NCBI GenBank assembly: GCA_963704155.1
Contig: CAVPHF010000002.1
Location: forward strand, 62,001-126,000
Origin: Thiohalocapsa sp963704155
GTDB taxonomy: Bacteria > Pseudomonadota > Gammaproteobacteria > Chromatiales > Chromatiaceae
Direction of reading: 5' to 3'
Length of the DNA stretch: 64,000 nt
Notes under the pieces: generated by a model
Told to the model about the DNA's origin: nothing
The model's database searches: none
The model's input: the letters and a program-made list of their open reading frames with translations, nothing else
Part shown: one piece after another, positions 25,852 through 35,167 of the stretch
Position numbering within the stretch: position 1 is the first letter of the stretch
Layout of the letters: every line of letters starts with the position of its first letter
Made by a program: the position numbers and the translations under genes

Positions 25852-27801
25852 ATGCCAAAAAACACCGCCAAGAGCGCGCAATGGTCCCGATTCGGCCCAG
25901 CCGAGCCGCTGGAGCCGGGGGCCTTCCGCACCCTGTTCGAGTTGCACCCGGACGCGCAGATGCTCTGGGATCCGCTCGGCGACCGAATCATCGAGGCGAA
26001 CCAACGCGCCTGCACCCTATTGGGGCGTGACAGAAAGAGCCTGCTGGCACTATCCGTCAGTGCGCTGCACCGGGGCGAGCGCGGCGCCTTGGTGGTGTTT
26101 ACTCAGGCCGTGCTGGAAGCTGGCGAATCCTGGACCAACAGCCTGAGCTGCGAACAGCCGGACGGCTCGCGACTGCCGGTGGAATACAACGCCCGCCGCG
26201 TCGGGCTCGCCGCTGGCGACCATCTCCTGGTCAGCGCGCGCGACCTGACGACGGTGCGCCGGCGCGAGCTGCACTCCGATGCCGACGCCTACGTGCGCGG
26301 CGGCCTCTCCGAGTGGCGGCAGGTGGAGCGGCTGTTCGCCGACATCGAGTCCGACAACCAGCTCATCCTGCGTGCCGCCGGCGAGGGAATCTACGGGATC
26401 GACGCCAATGGTCTGACCACCTTTGTCAATCCGGCCGCGGAACGAATGCTGGGCTTTCGCGCCGCCGAGCTGGTCGGCAAGGGGATGCACGCCAGCATCC
26501 ATCACAGCCATGCGGATGGCGCGTGTTATCCGGTCGCCGAGTGTCCGATCTACGGTGCCTTCCGCGACGGCGCGGTGCAGCGCCGCGATGACGAGGTATT
26601 CTGGCGCCAGGACGGCAGCAGCTTTCCGGTGGAGTACACCAGCACCCCCATCGTCGACCGCGGCCGGCTGATCGGCGCCGTGATCGTGTTCCGAGACATC
26701 AGCGAGCGACGCGATGCGGAGGCCCGGTTGCGACACGCGATGAGCGAACTCGAGCAACTGAAGCACCGACTGGAACTGGAGAACGACTACCTCCAGGAAG
26801 CGCTCCGGGAAGAAACGAACTACCGCGAGATCGTCGGCCGCAGCCGCGCTATCCGAGAGGTGGTGCGAAAGATCGAGCTGGTCGCCCCCACGGACGCACC
26901 GGTCCTGATCACGGGCGAGTCCGGCACCGGCAAGGAGTTGATCGCGCGCGCGCTCCACGGCGCCAGCCGGCGCGGTGACCGGCCGCTGATCCGCGTCAAC
27001 TGTGCCGCGGTGCCGGCGGACCTGTTCGAGAGCGAGTTCTTCGGCCACGTGCGCGGCGCCTTTACCGGCGCCGTCGCCGACAGAGTGGGTCGATTCGAGC
27101 TGGCGGATAAGGGCACGCTATTTCTGGACGAGATTGGCGAGATCCCGCTGGAGCTTCAGGGCAAGTTGCTGCGGGTGCTGCAGGAGGGGCAGTTCGAACG
27201 CGTCGGCGACACCCGCACCCGCGGTGTCGACGTGCGCATTGTCGCGGCGACCAACCGCCTGCTCGAGAGGGAAGTGGCCGCCGGACGCTTCCGGGAGGAC
27301 CTCTTCTATCGGCTCAACGTATTCCCGGTAGAATCGGTGCCGCTGCGCTCGCGACCCGAGGACATCCCGCTGCTGGCTTCGCACTTCCTCGCCAAGATCG
27401 GCCGCCGACATGGCCGCAAAGGCCTGCAGCTGAGCCGTGCCGACTGTGAGCGGCTGATGTCCTACACCTGGCCTGGCAACGTTCGCGAGCTGGAGAACCT
27501 GATCGAACGTGCCATCATCGTCTCCAACGGCAGCCGTCTGATCATCGATCTCCCCAACGCCGAAACGGCCCGGCTTTCCACACCGCGGCCCATCGCACTG
27601 GCAGTGGGTTCGGTCCCGAGCACCGAAACGGAGCGCGTGCAGCAAGAGCGCGCGATGATTATCGCGGCGCTAGAGGCCAGCGGCGGCAAGGTATTCGGCA
27701 AGGGCGGCGCCGCCGAACGGCTGGGCATCAGGCCGACGACACTGGCCTCCCGCATCAAACGCCACGGCATCGAACGTCAGCGCACTCATCATCGAGGCTA
27801 G
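25852..27801 (+). CDS. Sigma-54-dependent activator with two PAS domains
   Basis: A 649-residue bacterial enhancer-binding protein. The first PAS-like domain spans about 20-125. A second spans about 180-295 and carries the Cys/His-bearing loop HHSHADGACYPVAECPI, possibly a ligand or redox site. A short coiled coil (about 300-325) leads to the AAA+ domain with Walker A GESGTGKE, sigma-54 contact loop GAFTGA and Walker B GTLFLDEIGE. The C-terminal helix-turn-helix (AERLGIRPTTLASRIKRHGI) is FhlA-like. There is no receiver domain, so it senses a ligand rather than a kinase. ATG 25852 is used; an upstream in-frame TTG at 25765 would run through the TTTCGT boxes. It is divergent from cynA and is the probable activator of cynABD and cynS. 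Confidence 0.85.
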   Translation: MPKNTAKSAQWSRFGPAEPLEPGAFRTLFELHPDAQMLWDPLGDRIIEANQRACTLLGRDRKSLLALSVSALHRGERGALVVFTQAVLEAGESWTNSLSCEQPDGSRLPVEYNARRVGLAAGDHLLVSARDLTTVRRRELHSDADAYVRGGLSEWRQVERLFADIESDNQLILRAAGEGIYGIDANGLTTFVNPAAERMLGFRAAELVGKGMHASIHHSHADGACYPVAECPIYGAFRDGAVQRRDDEVFWRQDGSSFPVEYTSTPIVDRGRLIGAVIVFRDISERRDAEARLRHAMSELEQLKHRLELENDYLQEALREETNYREIVGRSRAIREVVRKIELVAPTDAPVLITGESGTGKELIARALHGASRRGDRPLIRVNCAAVPADLFESEFFGHVRGAFTGAVADRVGRFELADKGTLFLDEIGEIPLELQGKLLRVLQEGQFERVGDTRTRGVDVRIVAATNRLLEREVAAGRFREDLFYRLNVFPVESVPLRSRPEDIPLLASHFLAKIGRRHGRKGLQLSRADCERLMSYTWPGNVRELENLIERAIIVSNGSRLIIDLPNAETARLSTPRPIALAVGSVPSTETERVQQERAMIIAALEASGGKVFGKGGAAERLGIRPTTLASRIKRHGIERQRTHHRG

Positions 27802-27847
27802 AATCCGGCACGCTCGGCGGTCACCAAGACGATGAGACAGCAATCCC

Positions 27848-29596
27848 CTAGTGCGCAGCCAGCGCGGTGAGACGTTCCGACAGCTCCGCTGGCTCGAGCT
27901 CGTCGAGAGACTCCATCAGCGACTGCGTGGCCCGCGTGAGGCCGCCGATGTCGCTGGCGCGAACGCGGTCCTTGACCTCAAGCAGAGAGCCCGGCTGCAT
28001 GCTGAACTCGCGCAGACCGAGGCCGAGCAACAAGGCCGTGTAGCGGGGGTCGCCGGCCATCTCGCCGCACATGCTGACCTGTGTGCGCGATGCAACGGCG
28101 GCATCGATGGTGTACTTGATCAGCCGCAGCACTGCCGGATGCTGTGGGTCATAGAGGTAACTGACGGTGTCGTCGACGCGATCAATAGCCAGCGTGTACT
28201 GGATCAGATCATTTGTGCCGATCGACAGGAAATCCAACCGCCGAGCCAGTGCGCCCGCCATCAGCGCCGCGGCCGGGACCTCGACCATGACGCCGATCGG
28301 CATCAGCGGATCGAACGCGACGCCTCCACGGCGCATCTCGCGTCGCGTGTCAGCGATCAGCGACAGCACCTCGTCCACCTCGGTCATGCTCGAGATCATC
28401 GGAATCATCAGCCGGACAGGGCCATGTGCCGAAACCCGCAGAATGGCTCGCAGCTGAGGAAGGAACAAGGCTGGCTCCTTGAGACACAACCGGATGGCCC
28501 GAAGGCCCAACGCCGGGTTCGTGTTCATCGACGGCACTATGCCCGGGGCATGCACCTGCTTGTCCGCACCAAGATCGAGCGTTCGGATCGTCAGCGGGAT
28601 GCCATCGAGTCCGCGGACGATGTCCAGATAGGTCGCCAGATGCTCTTCTTCGTCCGGAAGCCCGTCCCGATTCATGTATAGAAACTCGGTGCGGTAAAGG
28701 CCGACCGCAGCGGCGCCATTGTCGCGCGCGGAGATCGCGTCCTCCGGCAATTCCAGGTTGGCGAGCAACACCACCGGTATGCCGTCGAGACTGACCGAGG
28801 GCTCGCGGATCAGCCGCCGCAGTTCAGCGCGGCGGACGTCGGCGCTGGCAAGTCGCTGCTCGTAATACACCAGCGTGGCGTTGTCGGCCTTGGCCAGCAC
28901 AGCGCCCGTCTCGGCGTTCACGACCACCACCTCGCCATGGCGCAGGTCATGTGTCGCGTTATGCACGCCCATCACGGTGGGGACGTCGAGACTGCGGGCG
29001 AGGATAGCGGTGTGCGACATCGGTCCGCCATGCTCGGTGACGAACGCGGCAACGCCACGGTGACGCAGCATGATGGCATCCGCTGGGGTCAGATCCTCGG
29101 CGACGATGACGCGCCCGGACAGGTCCGCCGCGGCCAGCGCCTGCACCGGCGGCTCACCGTTGAGAAACACCTGGATCTGGCGCACGACGTGCTCGACGTC
29201 GTCGCGCCGCGTGCGCAGATAGGCGTCTTCCATCTCATCGAAGATCTGCACCAGGGTGTCGCGCTGAAGCTGCAAGGCCCAGCCAGCATTGATGGCGCGC
29301 TCGCGGATCAGCTCGCGGGTTGCGTCCACCAGCGCCGAGTCGGTGAGCATGAGCAGGTGCGCGTCGATGAATTCGGCGATGTGCACGGGCGTGGACGCTG
29401 GAATCTGCGCGCGCACGTGCTCAAGATGACGGCGGGCGCACGAAAGCGCCCCATCCAGGCGCTTCAACTCGCTATCGATCTGGTCTCTGCCGATGCGCTC
29501 GGCGGTTGCCACGGGATCGCGCGCGAGCACATAGGCTTTGCCGATGGCGACGGGCCGTGAGCCCCCAACGCCGATCCCGTGGAAGGAGATCGTCAT
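27848..29596 (-). CDS. ptsI: PTS enzyme I
   Basis: Phosphoenolpyruvate:protein phosphotransferase, 582 residues, the usual length. The phosphorylated His lies in GGPMSHTAILARS. The C-terminal PEP-binding domain contains PIGVMVEVPAAAL, SIGTNDLIQYTLA and CGEMAGDP. There is no N-terminal GAF domain, so it is the sugar-type EI rather than PtsP. It overlaps the ptsH end by four bases (ATGA). In this cluster it should feed HPr, the mannose-type EIIA and EIIA-Ntr. No sugar permease is nearby, so the chain is probably regulatory. Confidence 0.93.
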   Translation of the reverse strand: MTISFHGIGVGGSRPVAIGKAYVLARDPVATAERIGRDQIDSELKRLDGALSCARRHLEHVRAQIPASTPVHIAEFIDAHLLMLTDSALVDATRELIRERAINAGWALQLQRDTLVQIFDEMEDAYLRTRRDDVEHVVRQIQVFLNGEPPVQALAAADLSGRVIVAEDLTPADAIMLRHRGVAAFVTEHGGPMSHTAILARSLDVPTVMGVHNATHDLRHGEVVVVNAETGAVLAKADNATLVYYEQRLASADVRRAELRRLIREPSVSLDGIPVVLLANLELPEDAISARDNGAAAVGLYRTEFLYMNRDGLPDEEEHLATYLDIVRGLDGIPLTIRTLDLGADKQVHAPGIVPSMNTNPALGLRAIRLCLKEPALFLPQLRAILRVSAHGPVRLMIPMISSMTEVDEVLSLIADTRREMRRGGVAFDPLMPIGVMVEVPAAALMAGALARRLDFLSIGTNDLIQYTLAIDRVDDTVSYLYDPQHPAVLRLIKYTIDAAVASRTQVSMCGEMAGDPRYTALLLGLGLREFSMQPGSLLEVKDRVRASDIGGLTRATQSLMESLDELEPAELSERLTALAAH

Positions 29597-29862
29597 TCGC
29601 CCTCCCCGAAGCGGGCGGCGATCAGCGCCTCCAGCGCCTGCATAGCCTCGGCCTCGTCGCTACCGTCGACCTCAATTGCGATATGCGTGCCGCAGGCGGC
29701 GGCCAGCATCATGACGCCCATGATGCTCTTGCCATTCACGCGCCTGCCGTTGCGTTCCACCTGCACGCTGCTTTCAAACTCGCTGGCGCGGGTAACGAAC
29801 TTTGCTGCGGCCCGCGCGTGCAGTCCGAGGCGATTAATGATCTCGATCTCGTGTCGAATCAT
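29593..29862 (-). CDS. ptsH: Phosphocarrier protein HPr
   Basis: An 89-residue carrier between enzyme I and EIIA proteins. With the start at 29862 the two phosphorylation sites fall on the canonical numbers: His15 (NRLGLHARAAAKF) and Ser46 (GKSIMGVMML). Ser46 is the target of HPr kinase, whose gene lies 1.4 kb upstream in the same direction. An in-frame ATG at 29874 would add four residues and shift this numbering. Confidence 0.93.
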   Translation of the reverse strand: MIRHEIEIINRLGLHARAAAKFVTRASEFESSVQVERNGRRVNGKSIMGVMMLAAACGTHIAIEVDGSDEAEAMQALEALIAARFGEGE

Positions 29863-29938
29863 GGCGTCGACCATTTACGCTGCTCAAGGCGTTTCGAATA
29901 ACGGCGTGACATACCCAAGCATGCCGCGCCGGTTGCAC

Positions 29939-30349
29939 TCAGTGGGCGGTGGCGTTGCCGGTGCTCGGGCAGCTGAAAACGCCGTCATGGCCACCGCTCA
30001 GCGCCTTCTTGGCGATATCGTCGAGTTCGAGGGCCGGATAGTTCAATACACGCACCAGCATGGGAAGATTGACGCCGCTCAGGATACAGACATCGGCGCA
30101 GCCGCACAGGCCGTTGGCGATGTTCGCCGGCGTCGAGCCGAAGATGTCCGTGAGCACCAGCACGCCGGCGCCGGAGTCGAGCTCGTCGATGCAGCGCAGT
30201 GCCTGGTCGCGCAGCCGGTCGGGGTCGTCGCGCTCGCTGACGGCCAGGGCCTGCGCCGCCAGCGGGCAGCCGCCAAGCATGCGGGTAGCCACCGCCAACA
30301 GCTCGTCGCCGATGCGGTTATGTGTGATCAGCAGCAGACCGACGCTCAC
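29939..30349 (-). CDS. PTS EIIA component, mannose family
   Basis: A 136-residue EIIA-Man-type domain with the phosphorylated His10 in LLLITHNRIGDELL and the conserved LVLTDIFGSTPANIA segment. No EIIB, EIIC or EIID genes are present, so a signalling role as in other HprK-containing proteobacteria is inferred. It overlaps the end of rapZ by four bases and is followed by ptsH after about 76 bases. Confidence 0.9.
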   Translation of the reverse strand: MSVGLLLITHNRIGDELLAVATRMLGGCPLAAQALAVSERDDPDRLRDQALRCIDELDSGAGVLVLTDIFGSTPANIANGLCGCADVCILSGVNLPMLVRVLNYPALELDDIAKKALSGGHDGVFSCPSTGNATAH

Positions 30350-31212
30350 GGCAACTCCCGATGGCGGACGAGAACCCTGTGTCCATTATCGGCCAGATGT
30401 CGACGCAATGCCTCAACCATGTACACCGAACGGTGCTGACCGCCGGTACAACCCACCGCGATGGTTAGATAGCTGCGACCGTCTGTCTCGAAACGCGGGA
30501 TCCAGCGGTCCAGGAAGGCGATCAGATCAGCGCGCATCTGCGCGACCTCGGTCGATTTCTCCAGGAAGGCGACGACCGGCTCATCGCGGCCGGTCAGCGG
30601 CCGTAAGGCCAGCTGCCAGTGCGGATTCGGCAAACAGCGGACATCGAAGACGAAATCGACCCCTTCCGGCACCCCGTTCTTGAAGCCGAAGGACTGCAAC
30701 AGCACTGACGCGCGCGCGGCACTCGTGCTGCTAAGGTGCTCGCGGACCAGATCGCGCAGTTCATGGACATTGGTGCGGGTCGTGTCGACCTGCGATTCCG
30801 CGATTTGGCGCAACGGCTCGAGCAGCCCGCGCTCGTACTGAATGGCCTCTTCCAAAGATCGTTCATCGCCTGTCAGCGGATGCTTTCTGCGCGTCTCGCT
30901 GAAGCGCTGAATCAGCGTCTCTGTGTCGGCCTCCAGGAACAGCACGCGGCAGCCGATGCCCTGTTGCCGAAGCTCGCCCATCAGGCGCGGCAGGTCGGCC
31001 AGGTGCTCGGGCTGGTTGCGGGCGTCGATGCCGACCGCGGTACCGCCGAACTCGCCCGGCGGACGGTTGCCTGGGTGCAGCAAGCCGAGCGCCAACTCCC
31101 GCAACAGAAACAGAGGCAGATTGTCGATGCAGTGATAGCCGATATCCTCGAGCGCATGCAAGGCGACGCTCTTGCCGGCACCGGACAATCCGCTAACGAT
31201 GATAATATCCAT
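30346..31212 (-). CDS. rapZ: RNase adapter protein RapZ
   Basis: A 288-residue nucleotide-binding protein. The start at 31212 puts the Walker A GLSGAGKS at residues 8-15, as in the family; the longer open frame upstream has no support. The C-terminal domain has GCTGGQHRSVY, which resembles a sugar-phosphate-binding fold. In enterobacteria it senses glucosamine-6-phosphate and directs RNase E to small RNAs. The targets here are unknown. It lies between hprK and the EIIA gene in the usual rpoN-cluster order. Confidence 0.93.
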   Translation of the reverse strand: MDIIIVSGLSGAGKSVALHALEDIGYHCIDNLPLFLLRELALGLLHPGNRPPGEFGGTAVGIDARNQPEHLADLPRLMGELRQQGIGCRVLFLEADTETLIQRFSETRRKHPLTGDERSLEEAIQYERGLLEPLRQIAESQVDTTRTNVHELRDLVREHLSSTSAARASVLLQSFGFKNGVPEGVDFVFDVRCLPNPHWQLALRPLTGRDEPVVAFLEKSTEVAQMRADLIAFLDRWIPRFETDGRSYLTIAVGCTGGQHRSVYMVEALRRHLADNGHRVLVRHRELP

Positions 31213-31283
31213 GAATCCAGGGTTGGGAGTAGATCGTTTTTGGCGGATCGTTGGGACTGGATGGCCGCGAATGGCGGGCCGGG

Positions 31284-32300
31284 TCAAGTGCCCTCGAGAC
31301 CGCCGGCGACACCGACATGATGTGCTTGCGCGGACACTTGCCGGCCAAACTCTCGAGTATCGGAACCGCTGACAGCGCGCGCCTGGCGCTCGATCAGGTC
31401 GGCCCCAGCATCGTAGCCGCGGATGCGCAGGATTTGGTTACGCACAGCCGTCTCCAGCAACACGGCCAGGTTGCGACCCGGCGCGACCGGAAGCGTAATC
31501 TCAGGCACCGCAATGCCGAGAATGGTGCGCGTCGACAAGCTGCCGTGAAGACGATCGATGCGCGATAACTCGCTGCTGTTAAAAGACCGCATGGCCACGA
31601 TGAGGTTCAATGTCTCGCGGTGCCGTACGGCGCCTTCGCCGAACATGGCGCGGATATTCAGGACACCGAGTCCGCGCACCTCGAGAAAATCCCGCAACAC
31701 CTGCGGGCAGCTGCCATCCAGGTTCTCTGGTGCAATGCGCGCGAACTCCGGCGCGTCATCGGCGATGAGGTGATGCCCGCGCGCAATCATCTCCAGCGCC
31801 AACTCACTCTTGCCAATGCCCGGTTCGCCGACCAGCAGCACGCCCATCCCGAGCACTTCGAGGAAAACGCCGTGCACCGTGGTGCGCTCTGCCAGTGCAT
31901 GTGTCAGGAAGTATTGTAGACGGTCGACGATCTCGACGTCGCTAGCGGATGAACCCAACAGCGTGGTGCCTGTAGCACGCGCAAGCTCGAAAAAAACGGC
32001 CTGCGGTTCGATGTCCGCAGCAAAGATGATCGCTGCCGGGCGCGCCGCGTACAAGCGCCCGACGGTCTCGTCGAACGCCGGGGCGCTGAGGTCGGCCAGA
32101 TGCGCCATTTCCGCCTCGCCCAGCACCTGAAGCCGATTCGGATGGATGCAGTTCAGCGAGCCGACCAGGCTCTGCACCGTCTGCCCACCTGCGTTGCCGA
32201 GCAGCGGCAGACAGGTCGCCGGCGGCGGCGTCAGCCATCGCAATCGCAGCCGCGGGCCAACGTGATCGACGAGTCCCTGCAGCGAGTGTACCGGCTTCAT
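31284..32300 (-). CDS. hprK: HPr kinase/phosphorylase
   Basis: A bifunctional enzyme that phosphorylates or dephosphorylates HPr on Ser46, 338 residues. The N-terminal domain spans about 1-135. The P-loop GEPGIGKS is at 158-165, preceded by the conserved His143 (TVHGVFLEV). The HprK signature LEVRGLGVLNI and IRAMFG follows. It begins immediately upstream of the ptsN stop, so the two are coupled. The presence of Ser46 in the neighbouring HPr supports activity. Confidence 0.93.
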   Translation of the reverse strand: MKPVHSLQGLVDHVGPRLRLRWLTPPPATCLPLLGNAGGQTVQSLVGSLNCIHPNRLQVLGEAEMAHLADLSAPAFDETVGRLYAARPAAIIFAADIEPQAVFFELARATGTTLLGSSASDVEIVDRLQYFLTHALAERTTVHGVFLEVLGMGVLLVGEPGIGKSELALEMIARGHHLIADDAPEFARIAPENLDGSCPQVLRDFLEVRGLGVLNIRAMFGEGAVRHRETLNLIVAMRSFNSSELSRIDRLHGSLSTRTILGIAVPEITLPVAPGRNLAVLLETAVRNQILRIRGYDAGADLIERQARAVSGSDTREFGRQVSAQAHHVGVAGGLEGT

Positions 32301-32768
32301 CTAGTCGACGGCCGACGGCTCCCAGCCTGCAAGAAGATCGATCAACTGCGCCGAATTCTTGCATTGACGCAGGCGCTTACGCAGGCGGGCCTCGTTGAAG
32401 CGTTCCGCAAGGCCAGCCAGCAGTTGCAGATGCCGCTCATCGGCAGCCTCCGGAACCAGCAGCGCGAACGCGAGGTCGACGGGCTGGTCGTCGATGGCGT
32501 CGAAGTCGACCGCTTGTCGTAGTTGAATGAAAGCGCCCACCGGCGCCGTAACCTCCTCGACGCGGGCATGCGGAAGTGCGATGCCATGCCCGAGCCCGGT
32601 GCTGCCGAGACGCTCGCGCTCGAGCAACCGGTCGAACACGACTTCGGGGCTAAGTGTGGTGCTCGCCTCGGCCAGCAGTTCGCCGAGCGACTCCAGTAGG
32701 CGCTTCTTGCTCGCGATATCGCTGCCGCAGCGAACCCGAGCCTCTGTGATCAGATGTGTGGGAAACAT
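32301..32768 (-). CDS. ptsN: Nitrogen PTS EIIA-Ntr
   Basis: A 155-residue phospho-acceptor protein that links the PTS to nitrogen and potassium regulation. The start at 32768 gives the usual length and places the phosphorylated His67 in HGIALPHARV. The longer open frame upstream overlaps hpf and is not coding. An intrinsic terminator separates it from hpf, so ptsN-hprK-rapZ-EIIA-ptsH-ptsI probably has its own promoter in 32769-32903. Confidence 0.93.
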   Translation of the reverse strand: MFPTHLITEARVRCGSDIASKKRLLESLGELLAEASTTLSPEVVFDRLLERERLGSTGLGHGIALPHARVEEVTAPVGAFIQLRQAVDFDAIDDQPVDLAFALLVPEAADERHLQLLAGLAERFNEARLRKRLRQCKNSAQLIDLLAGWEPSAVD

Positions 32769-32903
32769 CGACAATGGCTCCCGCGGATTGTCTGTTTGAT
32801 TATTTGTTTCATTGCCCGCAAGCCTATCCAAACCCGTGTCGCAACTAAGGACGACGTACGCCAAATTCAGCAGCGACCAGAGCATTCTACGCCGCTCGTA
32901 GCG

Positions 32904-32939
32904 CAAAAAAAGCCGGAGTCGGCGGCGCCTGACTCCGGC
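32904..32939 (-). terminator. Intrinsic terminator of hpf
   Basis: On the minus strand a 9-bp stem GCCGGAGTC/GACTCCGGC (32931-32939 and 32912-32920) with a 10-base loop is followed by seven Ts (complement of 32905-32911). It lies 40 bases past the hpf stop and is the best intrinsic terminator in the window. Confidence 0.9.
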
Positions 32940-32979
32940 ATGCATCAGTGCTCCGGCCGCTGGCGTCCGGAGCGCGAGG

Positions 32980-33405
32980 TCACGGGCGTCTGGGCTCCTG
33001 CGCCAATGGCTCATCGGAAAACGCGTCGCCCAGCGCAGACTCGTCGGCCAAGTCGTGGGCGGCCAGCACGGCGTCCACCTCCGCGCTGGTTTCAACGACA
33101 CCCTTCTGGCCATTGCCGCGATGGCTCTTACGCTTTTCCTTGTACTTGATGACCTGCCGATCGAGCTTGTCGATGAGCCCGTCGATCGCGGCATACATGT
33201 CTTCGTGCACGGCATCCGCGAACACGTTGGCACCATTGATGTGGATAGTTGCCTCGGCCTTCTGACGCAGCTTCTCGACGCTCAAGATGACATGCACGTT
33301 GATCACATCGTCGAAATGGCGTTCCAGGCGGTCGAATTTGGTGTCGACGTAGCCCTTCAGCGCTTCAGTGATATCGACGTGATGGCCGGTCAGGTTTATT
33401 TGCAT
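32980..33405 (-). CDS. hpf: Ribosome hibernation-promoting factor
   Basis: A 141-residue factor that binds the 30S decoding region in slow growth. The N-terminal 100 residues match the HPF/YfiA fold (INLTGHHVDITEALKGYVDTK; FADAVHEDMYAAIDGLIDKLDRQ). The last 35-40 residues are an acidic tail, longer than in short HPF (95) but without the dimerisation domain of long HPF. It follows rpoN by 53 bases, the conserved order. Confidence 0.92.
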   Translation of the reverse strand: MQINLTGHHVDITEALKGYVDTKFDRLERHFDDVINVHVILSVEKLRQKAEATIHINGANVFADAVHEDMYAAIDGLIDKLDRQVIKYKEKRKSHRGNGQKGVVETSAEVDAVLAAHDLADESALGDAFSDEPLAQEPRRP

Positions 33406-33458
33406 AGTGTCACTCCAGTGTTTGCAGGCGCCCGAGGCCGCATCGAAACCTGCTTCGG

Positions 33459-34958
33459 TCAGGCCAGGCGCTTGCGCTCATTCGAGGGTGGGATACCCAT
33501 TGCCTCGCGGTACTTGGCGACGGTACGCCTCGCCACGTTGATGCCCTGTTCCGTGAGAATGCCCGCAATCTTGTTGTCGCTCAAGGGTTTGCTTGCTGTT
33601 TCCGCGGCCACCAGCTTGCGGATGAAGGCACGGATCGCGGTGGACGAACACTCGCCGCCGGATGCGGTATTGACATGGCTGGAAAAGAAGAACTTGAACT
33701 CGAGAGTGCCGCGCGGCGTGTGCATGTACTTCTGCGTGGTCACGCGCGAGACCGTCGATTCATGCAGTTCGAGCGAGTCCGCCACGTCGCGCAAGATCAA
33801 CGGCTTCATCGCCTCCTCGCCATATTCCAAGAAATCGCGCTGCAGCTCCACAATCTTGCTGGCAACGCGCAGCACCGTATCGTTTCGGCTCGCCAGGCTC
33901 TTGATGAACCAGCGCGCCTCTTGCAGATGGCTCTTTAGGCAGCTGTTGTCTGGCGCATCGTCGGCACGTCGGATCAGCTTCGCGTAGCTCGCGTTCACTC
34001 TCAGTCTAGGCGTTGTTTCGGAATTCAGCTCGACTTGCCACTCACCGTTGTGCCTGCGCACGATGACATCGGGTATCACATAGTCGGGGCGGATCTCGGC
34101 AATCAAGGCCCCCGGCCGCGGATGCATCGAGCGAATCAGCAAGAGCGCCTGCTTCAAGGTCTCCGGGTCCATGCGGCTGTGCCGGCGCAGCTCATCGAGG
34201 TCGTTGCGTGACAAGGCCCCGAAGTGGGCATCACAGATCCGAATGGCTTCATCGCGGAACGGCTGGCCCACCGGCAGCTGGCGCAACTGCAGCAGCAGGC
34301 ACTCCTGCGGGCTGCGCGCACCGACGCCGGTTGGATCGAACGACTGGATGCGGTGCAGCACGGCCTGGACTTCGTCCAGCTCCAGTTCGCTGTCGCCGAG
34401 GATCTCGGGCATCTCCTCGATATCGAGCCGCAGATAGCCGTCGGCGTCGATGGCGTCGATCAATGCCTCGGCAACCACCTGGTCGCGCGGTCCCAACTTG
34501 GCTAGGTTCAGCTGCCACTGGAGGTGGTCGTGCAGAGTTTGCGGGCGCGATTGCTGGGCGAAGGGGTCGAAGTCGGCATTGCCGTCGCCGCCCTGCCCGC
34601 CGGACGCTGGGTAGGGCTCGCTGCTATAGCCATCGGCGGGAAATCTGTCCCCCGAGTCGTTGTCGAAGGTGTCGCCCCAGCTGCTGTCGACCGGCAGGTC
34701 GTCCGGCATCGTCGCCTGCTCCGGACGCAGCTCGTTGTCGACCTGGGCATCCAGATTTGGCCGGCGCTCCTCGGCGTCTTCGCGCTCGGCGTTAACCTCC
34801 GTGTCCTCCGCTGTCTCCAGCATGAGGTTGGATTCCAGCGCCTCTTGGATCTCACGCTGAAGGTCGAGCGTGGACAGCTGCAACAGCTTGATCGCCTGCT
34901 GCAGCTGCGGTGTCATCGTCAGCTGCTGACCCAGGCGGAGTTGTATGGTCTGTTTCAT
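33459..34958 (-). CDS. rpoN: RNA polymerase sigma-54 factor
   Basis: A 499-residue alternative sigma factor. Region I is Gln/Leu-rich (LGQQLTMTPQLQQAIKLLQLS). It is followed by an acidic region II (about 50-135), the core-binding domain, a helix-turn-helix (DVADSLELHESTVSRVTTQKY) and the RpoN box ARRTVAKYRE near the C-terminus, which reads the -24 element. It would serve the two sigma-54 promoters of the cyn locus. It lies between lptB and hpf as in most proteobacteria, with about 210 bases to lptB that may hold its own promoter. Confidence 0.95.
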   Translation of the reverse strand: MKQTIQLRLGQQLTMTPQLQQAIKLLQLSTLDLQREIQEALESNLMLETAEDTEVNAEREDAEERRPNLDAQVDNELRPEQATMPDDLPVDSSWGDTFDNDSGDRFPADGYSSEPYPASGGQGGDGNADFDPFAQQSRPQTLHDHLQWQLNLAKLGPRDQVVAEALIDAIDADGYLRLDIEEMPEILGDSELELDEVQAVLHRIQSFDPTGVGARSPQECLLLQLRQLPVGQPFRDEAIRICDAHFGALSRNDLDELRRHSRMDPETLKQALLLIRSMHPRPGALIAEIRPDYVIPDVIVRRHNGEWQVELNSETTPRLRVNASYAKLIRRADDAPDNSCLKSHLQEARWFIKSLASRNDTVLRVASKIVELQRDFLEYGEEAMKPLILRDVADSLELHESTVSRVTTQKYMHTPRGTLEFKFFFSSHVNTASGGECSSTAIRAFIRKLVAAETASKPLSDNKIAGILTEQGINVARRTVAKYREAMGIPPSNERKRLA

Positions 34959-35167
34959 CGAGACCGGGCGGGGGAATGGAACGCAACTTGAATGTGATTC
35001 ACCCTGATTCTAGCGGAAAAGGCCGGCATTAGGGCGACTCCAGTCACACCGTGGTGGTGTTGCCCAATCCTTGGCAGGCGATGAATGGGTCGCGTCGGCG
35101 TGCCAAAGATCCGGTGCGCGCACCTGGCGCCCCAGGCATTAGAGCCGGGGTCGGGCTGGGCTGGGCG

